Assembly: GCA_036785705.1 (NCBI GenBank)
Contig: JAWUZG010000056.1
Location: forward strand, 13,333,501-13,397,500
From: Acanthornis magna
Lineage: Eukaryota > Chordata > Aves > Passeriformes > Acanthizidae
Length of the DNA: 64,000 nucleotides
Reading direction: 5' to 3'
A program made the position numbers and the translations under genes. Shown here piece by piece: positions 36,301 through 48,300 of this stretch. The notes beneath the pieces are model-generated. The model worked only from the letters and a program-made list of their open reading frames with translations, did no database searches and was not told the DNA's origin. Every line of letters begins with the position of its first letter. Within the stretch, counting starts at the first letter, position 1.

Positions 36301-39300
36301 ATACCCTGCCCCCTGCCTGTGATTTGAATTGTCTTTGGAAGAACGTACCTCGTACGGGTGGGAGCGGGGGGGAACAGATTTCTCTCACCTACAAATACTG
36401 AGAAATTTCAGAAAGAAAACACGAAATGTTCATTAGGTAAAAAGTAAGGGAGAGTATCATACTACTGGCAAAAGGACAAAAAACCCAAACGCATGCTGTT
36501 TCTCTGGACAATAAGTTCCCTGCATCGCAGGTAAAGGGAGGTAGGAGCCGAGGGCGGCTGGAGCTGCTCTGCCTGCCAGTGGCTTCTGAGAAAGATGTTT
36601 GTGCCTTTAGCAGTCCCATCTCACTCCTGTAGACATCCTTATCCCACCTCCCACAGCCAAGAGATGCTGAAACAAAGAGGTGTTGGGGCAGGGATGAAAA
36701 TTCAGCAGTTTCTCGCTCCTGATGCTGCGTCGCTCTTGCTTAGCCCATTCCTCCCACCCCACAGCCACCCCTGTGCGCAGGTTTTCCCCCTGCTACATCC
36801 TTGTCACCGTACGGATGTGTCACCTACGGATGTGTGGCGTGGGTCGTGTGGGATGCCGGAGCTGTGGGATGCCGGCGGGCAAGGGACACGCTCGGCGTGT
36901 GCTGCACTGTGCAGTATTGCTGCTGTGAGCGGTCTTGGCACTTTGTTTCCGAGCAGCCACCTGGTTCCGGGCTGCTGAACTTTTCCTGCAGCCCGGTGGC
37001 GCCTGTGTTTCCATGCACCGCTCCCGCTCTTTGTTTCGCTGGAAGGAAACAAAAGACACGCTGCCGTCTGTCTTGGGGAGCGCTGATGCCGTCGCAGCCA
37101 TTTCTTCATCCACACCGGGATAGGGGAGCAGAACGGATCTCTCCCCGCAGAGAAGAACAAAGGACTCGGCATCGAGTGGGATGATTATTGCCGGTGATGA
37201 GGAGGAAAATTCTGCTCCGGTTTGAGGGGACTCTCTTTGTTGTTCTGCGCCTGTTATGGCAGTTCTGCAGGGGTCCGGCTGTGTCCTGATTGTCTGTAGA
37301 GGGAGCTGGTGACCCGCTGCCACCAGGTGACTTCTCGAATTAGCGTCTGAGCCATCTTAGGGAACACTTGACACTTGGTAATGGGTTGGTCTTAATATGA
37401 GTCAACCTTTTCCCTGCTAGCCCAGACCACATGCCTTTCCATCTCGATTACAAGAGGAATTATACTCTGCTCTCTCTAAGTGATGAATTGGAGTCTCTGA
37501 TATTGCTGGCCTGCCTGCCTGGGAGCTTGTCAGTAAATTGCCACTTTTTCCTCATCTGCCCTTTTCTAATGCCTGCCTTTCAAAGGCTCGGGAAGAGAGA
37601 TTTTGTGTCCTTTATGGAGGCTGCTGCACTTGCTATGAGCAGTCTGTAGTGGGCTATAGTCGTAACGCTCCTTGTCAGGGTTGGTCCATGGGGTATAAAT
37701 GTCCTGCTTACATCTTCCAGTCTGTGATTTACTGTGCCTAGCCCAGGGTTAGTCTAAGACTTGCTCTCTACCAGAAAGTTTTGCTGGAGAAAGTGCTGTG
37801 TTCTACCAGCAACTGCTTTTGTGTGCTCACGCAGTGGGTGTGCACAAGCCAACAATTATCCAGGTTGGGCTGGAGGAGGAATAGCTCTCGGCAGGACAGA
37901 ACCCCACAGACACCCTGCAAGTATTCATGTAAATGGAGCCAGAGGAGACCTTTGTACTCCTTGGGTATGGCAGGGCTCTAATAAAAGCTCTGTGACACGT
38001 TAGGCTGGAAAATAAAAGCAATATTGGAGCACTGATTTGAGTAAGAAAATATGCAGGGTAGGCTTTGATTGCAACTCTTCTGACTCCAGCAGCCAATTTC
38101 AGGTTGGCTGCAGAGCTCACCCTCCTCCCCGTGAAACACTCCCTCACGTCCTGCAGCCCTGCAGGGCCAGGGCAGGCTGCCACAAAGACATGTCCAAACC
38201 CCTGTGTGCTGCCTGGAGCAGGCTGAAGGAGATGAGTGTCCATGGCGTGTTTCCTTAAGCTGAGCTGTGAGGGAATGTCAGGAGCAGTGGTACCTGCATG
38301 GAGGGCTGGGAAGCACTCACAGACCTCCAAGCAAGCCAGTGGAACAAAATACCCAGTGCTGGGAGCATAACTAAGGGATTTCAGGTTCATCTGTTGAAAA
38401 GTTACTCCTCAGTTCAGTACTGGTTGTCAGCAGCTTGCAAGATCCCCAAGGAGGAAATTTCTGAGCTGGCTGCTGAGGAGAGCTGTGGTGGGAGGATGCA
38501 AATCACCAGCCAGCCCTTCTTGGATGAAGTGTTGCTGTAGCCAGGCCAGTTCATGAGACCAGAGCGATGAAGACAGCAAAGCAGTACCCAGAAGGGCTTC
38601 AAGTTTCCATTTTGCCCAGGTGGGCTTTTTCTTTCCTACCTCTAACCCTGCAAGTGCATGATTCCAGTCAGGAAGGAAAGGAAACCTTTCTGTCCCAGCA
38701 GAGAACAAGGAGTTGCGAGTGTTGGCTCATTTAGCGAAGGCTTGTTGAGCAGCTAACGGTGAGTTAAGTGATTCAGCCTCAGCAGTGCCGTGCCTGCTCC
38801 TCCGTGCAATGCCAGCAAAGCCCTGGGACCAGGGCCAGCAGTGACACAGCACATCCTGCCACTGCCACCAGCCCTCCCAGCCCTTCCCAGGCATGGTTGA
38901 ACTGAAGGGATCGGTTTTGTCTCGCATGGCAGATGTGCTTTTGATCTTCCAGGAAAGTGTTTAACAGGAGCGCCTTTATCTTTCCTTGGGCTTTCAGGCT
39001 GCCCGAATGATAAGACAAGAGGAAATAGCCTCAAGTTGCGCCAGAGGAGGTTTGGATTGGATAGTAGGAAAAAGTTCTTCGCTGAGAGGTCTGACAAGCG
39101 TTGGCACAGGCTGCCCAGGGGAGTGGTGGAGTCATGATCCCTGGAGGTATTTAAAAGATGTGTAGATGTGGCACTTAGGAACATGGTTTCGTGCTGGACT
39201 TGGCAGTGTTGGGTTGACTGTTGGACTCAGTCTTAAAGGATATTTTTATCTATATAATTCTATAATTCTGTGATTCTACAGGTATTTTGCTTTTTCATCC

Positions 39301-42300
39301 CTGAGAACAGAACTACTTAAATACACCCACAGGCATGGTTGCTATAAAAATCAGTTGTTCCAAACCAGACTTCTTCTAATTGCCTCCCTCATTTGTTTTC
39401 CCTGGGCCGGGGTCATCCTCAGCAGCGAGAAATAAGCCCAAAGTACAACAGTAGTCAACAATTATTTTGCCGTTTCTCTGGCTTCCATCCCCAGTTGCCT
39501 CAGGAAAAGAGGAAGTTCCCTGGCAAAGTAAATTCACTGGAGGTGCAGACTTTCAGGTGTCCTTCAGCAAACACCACTGCAGAGCAGGCTGGTGTCAGCT
39601 GCTTAGTCCCTTGCAATGCAATAGAGAAAGAAAGAAAAAAGGAAAAGGAAAAAAAGAGGGAGTATTTTTATGGCTCCTTTTTCTTCACATTTGCACTGTA
39701 AGTCCTTGTCTTGGCTGGCAGCAGCCTTGGTGGTGGTGGCGGCCTTGGGAGATGCATCTTCATCAACAGCAGCAGCACTGGCTCTGACTGGGAAGAGTAA
39801 GGCCTGGTCCGGGGAGATGGGCACGGCACTGCTGAAACCTGCCCGAGCAGTGATGGGGTGGGGTGAGAGACTGAAGTGCTGAATACTTCTTGCTACTGCA
39901 AATCAAATCCTTGTTATTGCATGCAGAAATTCCCTGGGAAAAGCCCAAACAAACACAAAACCCACCCCAGGCTCATGCTGAGCACACTGTCCTTTGCCAT
40001 CCAGTGCTCTCCACAGGCAGGGCTGCTTTGAAAAGCACATTTTGTCCCAGTTTTGAAGTACTGTCCCAAGGCATCCTCAGTCAGACAGCATCGCAGTCGG
40101 CTCCAGGTATCACCCGTGTGTCTGAACCCAAGGATGGTTCTTACTCTGTGACCTGCCACCTCCAGCCCAGGCTTTACCATCACCTTCAGGAATATCACTC
40201 AGCTCTCAGCCAGAGGCTACAGCAGGGGCCATGCTTCCCCTGTGAAGGTTAAACATCGTTGTGAGGCATCCCCAGCACATTTTCAGACACATGAAACTTT
40301 TCAGACACCTGAAGCATACTCGACGGGCAACCAGCAGCTGCTCAGTAGGTAATTAAACTTTGTATTAGTGCCTGGATTTCCACAGTGTTGCTTTGTGAGC
40401 AGGGGAGGAGAGAGGTGGTCAAGCTTGGAAACCACTGTGCGCTTTTCAATATTTGGCAACTCGACGTTGCCATCTGGGATTCACATCCCTGTGAAGGTCC
40501 TGGGATGGCTCTGGTGCTGGCTGTGGGGTGTAGCTCTCACCCAAGCACTCCCAGCCCTCTCTGAGTAGGCACGAGATGTTCTTTTGAGGATGCTCATACA
40601 GAAGAACTGCCCCAGGAGGATGTCTCTGCCCAGGAGAGGTCCTCAGCATCTGCATCAACAGTGAAAGAAGAAACCACATGAGACCTTTGGTATTTCAGTT
40701 GCTGCACAGAGCACTGGGAAAAGAGATAAGAGGGGAGTAGGAGGATGAGCCCAAGGGCCCACAGCCCCATATGATAATGTCTCATATTGTACCATTTCCC
40801 AAGGCATGTGGCATCCAAGATGCTGCAGGAACCACTGGGATTTCTGGCTTCTGGGACACGGATTCTCAGGGTGACAGGTTCTGCTGCAAGACTGATGCTC
40901 TGCTCTTTGTGGTCCCTGAGAGCTCTGCTCTGTTAGGAGAAAAAATTATCTCAGCATAAAGGTATAGTGTAGACATGTTTTGTAAGCAGTGTGGCTTTTG
41001 TCTCAGCTTCTTTCTAGGTCTTCCCTGGGCTCTTGGGGTTTTTACCTTCTCCCTTCCAGAAGGGAAAGAGAAAGAAAATAAATACACAAAATACACACAC
41101 ACTGCCCAGTCCCAAGCCTCTCACTGGATCCTTTTTGCCTGCTTCAGTGTCTGTTTCTTTGCTGGCTATTTCATGAAGACGGCCAGAGAAAAAGAGCTGA
41201 TGCCAGGAATAAAGTTTTAATGGAAGACTTGAGATGAAGGAGGGAATAAGGTCCTGCCGGTACACAGGGTGTGGAGAGGGGAAGTGTCTGACACTTGAGC
41301 CCTGTGAGCATGTGAGTATTTTGTCTTTTGAACAGTGATAAAACAAGAGCATCTTGAGGTGATTGAGCTGGGACCCCAGCTGGACCAGGTGATGTTTCTG
41401 AAAGCCATAATATGGGCACACTTTCCCAAATGCAATTTTATGACTCGATAGAAAGAATTAAGCTTGGAACACTAAAAATAACACCTGATGTTTAGGAAGT
41501 TTTTGACACTTGGGCTGCCAAGCTGTGACAATATAATCAAGTGAGATTTTTTAAACACATCGAAGTGCAATTTCGAACATCTGATCAAGATGTATTGCAG
41601 GATCTTCTGTCCTAGCAGACAACTGCTTTAGAAATGTCTTCCCACTTAATCCCTTTTGATGGATATGGCTGGATTTTGACCTAAACGCCACAGTAACCAC
41701 AGAAGTGTCTAGAGAGGAGCCCACAAGGGGCCTTATTGATCAATATGTCCTTTTTCCATCTTTTCAGCCACACCCTGATGTGCTGATGGAGAGCCGGGAC
41801 ACAATCTCCAAGGAATCCTGGTTCGGATTCTGGGCTCAGTTTCTTCTCATTTTGGACTGCTGAGACACCTTTGTTTGTCCTCCCTGCAGGGTAGGGCTGG
41901 ACGGGTTGGCATTTGTAAGCCAATTATTTCTCTTTCACAGACAACTTGGAAATGTGGCAATTTTTCCCCCAAAGCCCTGGAGTCGCGTTGGCTGTTCTGC
42001 TGCTCTCAACACAAACCCTGAATTTCAGGAACGGGGAAGGGAGGGTTGAAGCCTGTGTCCTGATCCACATTTCGCAGCACTGTGAGCATCAGCAGGAGCA
42101 GTTCTGTAAAGCAGTTCTGGTCTCGAGGACAGCATCAGAGTGGTCCTTAAAAAGCAAAGTAAATATAGGTGGTGATTTACTATTTTTTAAAAATAGATAC
42201 AGACTGCCTTACTGTGCACAGTCTGCAGCCATCGCAGGAGACTATTGGCTGCCTCTGCTTTTTGGGCCAGTGAAACCTTTGCAGATCAATTCCCGTGGTA

Positions 42301-45300
42301 CTCTGGGCCCTTTCACCCAGCAAGAGCCATACCTGCTCTCAGCAAGTAAAGAGCAGCATTTTCAAGAGAAGAGGTCTGCTGGAAGCTCACAGTGCCTGCT
42401 CCTGGCTTGTGGAACTCATTTTTTGGTGTTAAGGGCCCAGCCACTTCACCCCCAGTGTCCCAGTTGTAAAACAAGGATCATAAAATACACCTAACATAAA
42501 AGCAGGTTGTGAAAACCTAATTAGCAGGTGTTAGTCTTTTGAACCCCTCAGGTAAAAATTGTGGCACTCTGAACTCTCTTCCTGAGGAATTCAGGTGGAT
42601 AAATTCTGCTTAATAATCCCCAAGGGACTATTATCTATCTTTTATGCGGAGGAGGGAGAAGAGGAAGACTTGGATTGCCCAAGGTCAGGAAGAGGCAGAG
42701 GTTTTGTTCCACCAGGAATGAGCTTCACAAATGTGGTTAAATGCAGGAGGGTTGGAATGAGATGATCTTTAAGGTTCTTTTCAACCCCAGTCATTCACTG
42801 ATCTATGAAATGGGTGGTTGGGTATGGCTGAAATTTCCAGTTAGTTCATGTTTCTCGTGCCTTCTTCCCGTGTGTATCGCCTGCCACACATGCTGGGGGA
42901 AGCAGGACTTGGGGGTGGGCATTGTAAAATATCCATGGAAAACACATTTTCTAATTTGTGAGCCTGGGAACATGGACACACAAAGTCTGCTCTTAGAGAT
43001 CTGCTCACCCAATGAGGCTCTGTGACCTACTTGTTCAGTCAAAGCAGCTTTGATTTCACGTATCAAAATGGCTCAAAGCGAGACTGAACTTACCTAGCAA
43101 CAATTAAGAGAAGCATTTAAGAAGCGGGAAACGATGAAAAGGGAAGCAAAAACCCTAAACAGGCCCATTCACAGTGGGTGAATAGAAGAGTCTTTGCATA
43201 CCTGATTTGTCAGAAATTATTCATCCAAGAGCATTTGGATCTGAACCATAAGACAATTTTTGTTTTATATCCTCTGATATATAAATCAGTGTCACTTTAC
43301 ATCTGAGCACAGAATGTTTTGACCTATATAATATCTTAGATAGTGGCAATGCAGCCTGAAAATCTCAGCAAAAATGAGAAAAGATGGCATAAGTCAGTAA
43401 GATGGCATTAGCACATATAGATGCAACTTATCACTGGAAAACATCCCAACAGAAACCCAAAGAAAAACGTTTTATAAATAATAGGATTAGGAAGCAGGTT
43501 GGTACTTTGTGGAGCTGGCTATACAATCAAACTGATAACAACTAGATTAATAAGGCAATTCAATCCAAACACAGTGTAGCACTAGAAAGCTTTTCAAAAT
43601 CAATGCTATCTGTGCTATTTTAATCGAGGTTGGTCTTTGCCTTTTGAAGCAGAGAGATTTGAAACTCCAGGCCAGGAAAGTGTATAAAATGGACTGATTG
43701 TTTTGGCTTGTTTTTTAACATGTGTTTCTTAATTAGTACCCTCCATTTCTAAATGTTTTCCTCTTCCCAGGTGGGGGAAGTGAAGGCATACAGGGGTAGT
43801 GGCTTGCCTGTTTTGGTAATGAAGCATGGCAGACTTTGGAAAATACTGTGCTTGACTCAGTTCGGGGTATTTTGAGCTGGTTTGTCTGGCTGGGACCTGG
43901 CAGTGGGCTGAGCTGAGCAGGATGGCTGGACAGGGCATCCTACATGATGGACATGGCATCATACAGCCCACGTTGCCTTCCACAGCACAAAGTGACATTG
44001 TAGAGAAGACATCCTGAAGCTATAGTGTGGCACACAAAGTACTGACAGTTTCAAGCATTTTAAGATCCACTAAACCAGCTCAGACCTTCAGCCAAACATC
44101 GTGTCCCAGCTTTGGGCAGTCTCCCTGCTTTGGAGAGGGAAACCAAGGTTGGTACAGGGAGCAGTGTCTTTGCCAGCATCTCAAGTGTCCACAAGAGCAT
44201 CGTGTGTGCTCTGGCCAGCAGAGCAGTGATCCCAGTGCCATGGGGAGATGGTGTCCAGAGCCCTGCTCTCCTCTACCAGTAAGCTGCCCCCTCCATGCTC
44301 ATTTATGACAGCAGAACACTTTGTGCTGCTGTTTGCATTGCAATATTTTTGCTTTTCACAGTGTGTGAAAGAGAAAGAGTAACCCCTGCTGCTGTCCTTG
44401 AGGGGTTTCTCAGCTGGGGACCTGGCAGCCAGTCCCCTTCCCCACCAGGCTGCACACAGGAGATATTAGGCACAGGAGAGGTGCTCTCAACTTGCTTTCC
44501 TCACGTCCAGCATCTCCAGCCCCAGCACCTGCCTCAGTGCCAGGAGGAGACAGACAGACGTGTTGCTGTGGGCATGTAAATCCAGACTGGATAAATGCAT
44601 TTGAATAATACCTTGTGATGCTCTGAATCCTTCCTGCTGTAGCCACAAAACATGGATGAGGTGGGAACTAACACCTAGGGAGTAGTCTTTTCTACTTCCC
44701 AATTTCCATTTTTTCCTTTCACAGAGATTGTAAACGAGCACGTATTCAGGGGAAAAAAACATTTCTTCCTCTGAGCTTTGTCCTACAGCAAGTGTGAAGG
44801 AGTGTGAATCCCATTTGGGAGGCTCCTTCAGAGGAGATGTCTGTGAGCGTGTGCGTGGTTTGCACACTGATCCAGTCTGCTCCCACACCCCGCCGTGAAC
44901 CCCATTAATGTGGAGGCTTGTTAAATGCCAGTAGGCTCCAGGAATGAGCCAGCCCTGCTGTTCCCTTGATGCACCAAAAAATGAAACAGCTCGCAGGCTC
45001 TCAGGTCTGTCAAAGGAAAGAGGAGAGCGCCGGAGCAGGAATCACTCTGGCTTGGCCACGGATGGTCTCTGGCAGGAGGGAGGAAAGGGAAAACCATGGT
45101 GGCATTTCCAAGGGTTTGATGTTACGTGGTGCTGAGGGCTGTAACAGCCTAATGAGGGGATTTATGTTGCATCCCACAAGTCTGAAAATCCTTTTTAATG
45201 GCACCAAACACGTTCACACACGCTATTTCTTTTTCATTTTTGTCTAATGCATTTGGGATTTTTTTCAGAACTGGTAGAAATATATTCTCCTGAGATACAT

Positions 45301-48300
45301 TTTCATTAAGGTATATATTTCTGGGTAACAATATTTCTGCTGGAAGAGAGTTTGGTTCTCTTTATGAGTGTGCTCATTGGGATATCTGTGCAATGGGAAC
45401 AATAAAACAAATGAGCACACGGCAGTTAAACTGTGTCTGACTGGGAGCCCAGCTCCCTTGAGCACCACTAGGTGGGTGGGTTGGTCTTTGTGACCCCTGT
45501 GAAAACAGCAAGCTAAAGCAAGAAGGGGCTCTGCAGCCAACTAGATGCAGACCAATGCTTTTATGTATTTATTTTTAAGTGATGATTCACAGCGTGTGTG
45601 AATGGTGTGGTTTTTTGAAGGAGCTTGGTCCAAGATCTTCAATATAGCTTCATGTAGTTGCTGGAAGCTTTGGCTCTTCATTCCCACAGGTCTTGGTCAG
45701 ACTGGTCTGGCATCTGTCCTTGTATGGTGGTGTCAGGTCGTGGGAGTGACACTGCTGTCACTTCAGGTCTCAGCTCCAGCATGGGAATGACTGTGGTGAG
45801 TTGGCCTTGTAGCTTCCGCCAAGTTACACCAAAGGTGAGGACAAGGGGCTTGAAGGCACTCACAGGATTGGAGTGGGCTGGAATGGAGCTCTCAGTCTGT
45901 CTTGGGAGCTAGGAGAAGGTGCACTATGAGGATGAGGTCTCCACAAGTCAAGGAGGCTGGTTGTTCAGTCTGGATAAAATAATGGATGTTCTCAACTAAA
46001 AGCCCAGGTGAAGACAGTGGTGGGAATCCTGTCCAGATCATTCCGTTCAGTCTCTACCTGAAAAGGACAGGGAAAGTGCCTTGGCAATCTGGAGCTGGAG
46101 GAGACCTTCTCTGTGCCCTGCTAACAGCTGACTGTAAAGAGAAGTAGAGATGTGTTAAATGCAGCTGTAGGGTGCAGGCTGCTGTGGCAGCGAGAGCAGA
46201 TGTCTTTGATGGCTGGTTAGGTCACGCAGGTATTATTAATTGGGGTGGCTCGGAGCGTTTTTTTGCCAGAACGATTTCGCGGTCGCAGCAGGGCAGCAGT
46301 GACAATGGATGAAAAGCCCTTCAGAGGCATCAGGACATCTCCCTTCTGGATGGGGTGGGACAGGGCAGTGTCTCTGCTCGAAGCCCTTCAGGATCTCTTG
46401 ACTGTTGAACAATGCTCGGCAAAAAGGAGCTGGATTTATAAATAATGCATTTCCTTTGTCTTGCAGGAGTTCTGGAGGCAGAGGTACAATCAGATCAGCT
46501 GTGAACAGCTTACATAGCAAATCTAATAGGTTTGTAAATTAGATTTTGTGTTCATTTGTTTTTGCTGTAAGGCAGCTATTAATCTGCTTCTCCTCTTCGC
46601 TGGATAGTGCTGTTCTTATTTAGCAAATGTATCTGTTTCTTTTCACTTCTGCTTTGCATTTTCTTAATCGTTTCTCTCCCTCCTTCTTCCAGCTCAGTGC
46701 AATAATCATTTGAAAATAACCAAGGATCTGAAAGTTGCAGTGATTGAGAGAATGAGAAAGAGTTACTTATTGTGAAAATAAGTCAGTGATAGAGTTGCTA
46801 TTTTCCATAGTTTTAAGTGCTATTAGAAAACACTGTGTTTGAGATCAGAACTCCATTCAGTTTTATTGCAGTGCACTCCAGGAACATCCCTCTGTGGCAG
46901 AGTCATTCTCTGGCATCCCAGCCCCATTCAGTGTCTCTCTGTGTTATTTTTGCAATGATTCGCTGTCAGCCCAGCATTGCCAAGTGACACATTAGAAAAG
47001 CTTAGTGACACCATGCAAGAAAGAGTGATACCATTCTGTGATGATGTCACCACCTGTGAACAAAACACAGAAAATGGAAAAAACAAAAAGAATCGTAGTT
47101 ATTCCCAGGATTGCTTTACCCTATTTCCATTATGATTTTTGACACCGTCTAGGTAAGCTTTCCAAGACATGAGTGATGCAGCAAAATGCAAGAAGCAAAC
47201 AAATCCAACAGACTGGCAGCCTCTGGAGAGGTACTGTACACACACACACCAGGACACTGGCAGCCAGCATTTATAAACACATTTCCTTGCCTTTTTGAAA
47301 CATTATACAGTGTGAGCCACAATGTGTCCTGGGAAGCTCTTTCCCTGGGCTGGAGATGTGTTCCTGGGAGCTTGACATTTGTCCATGAGCCTGGGCCACC
47401 ACCTCTGCCCCATCTCTCACTCTGCTCCCTCCTTGGGGTTTACATGCTTTATATGAATGCATTTATTTACAAAGCGTTTCCCAGCTGGAAAAAGCCCTTT
47501 GCAGTGGAGAGGGAGATTCCGTTTAGCTGATAGCAAGTGCTTTGGCTGTGTATTTTTCAGAGTGCTCTGAAGTGTGAAGGCTTTTTCAGGGCTGCAGATA
47601 CACACGCAGCTTCTTGATGAGATGCTTGGCTTTTCTTTTAGGAGGGCAGCTGGCTGGAACCAAGTATTTGGAGGCTCCTCCAATTCATGCAGTTTGATTT
47701 AAATGGCACAGAAGTGCTGGAGCTGATTTGCTTCTTAGAGCAGGGATTAAACACTGGGGTGTCCCAGTGATCATCTCCAGCATCTGGCTGCTGCTCATTT
47801 CTTGGTCTGGAACAGGTGATAGGGATGCTGAAATCCTTGTGCTCAGTTCTAAGCAGGGAAATGTTTCCAGTGAGCCAGCCTGCCCTTCTGTAGTACAGGA
47901 TGCTCACAGCCCAAACTCACAAGCAGCACCCAGCAGCTCAGCCGAATTAATTTCTCTGTTGGGTGAAGTGAGAATTGCTTCTGTCTCATGAGGATTTTAA
48001 TCTTCTCCAGGAGCTGAGCTGGCTCTGCTTTGGGATGCTCATGTGCAACCATGAGGCAACAGGGCAGCAGCCTTGGCTAGGAAGTTTCTAAGTGAATTTT
48101 GGGAGCTTTGGGGTGTCTTGTCTGCAAGTGCCTGTCTGCCACCCTGTCAGTGTGTGTTTTTTTGTGCAAGCCTTCCTGCAGCTTGCTGTGTAATAGTGTC
48201 TTTTCTGTGGAACTGTGTCTGGCTGTCAGTCTGTGTTCATGGAAGTGAGTGGGTATTTAAGGATTTCTGCCTGTCTGAGTGTAGCAGAATACGAACAGGC

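Larger units (their letters stand above)
33394..46466 (+). other. ST8SIA2: ST8SIA2 intron 1 (13.1 kb)
   Basis: The GT donor is at 33394 and the AG acceptor at 46465-46466, phase 2. It contains a 56-bp minisatellite at the 5' end, a CpG-rich patch near 36.7-37.2 kb, a CR1 3' end at 39005-39280, a MIR remnant near 42.63 kb, a small CR1 fragment near 42.75 kb and an AT-balanced island at about 43.18-43.64 kb. No additional coding exon is recognisable; open frames are short and lack family signatures. Confidence 0.93.
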
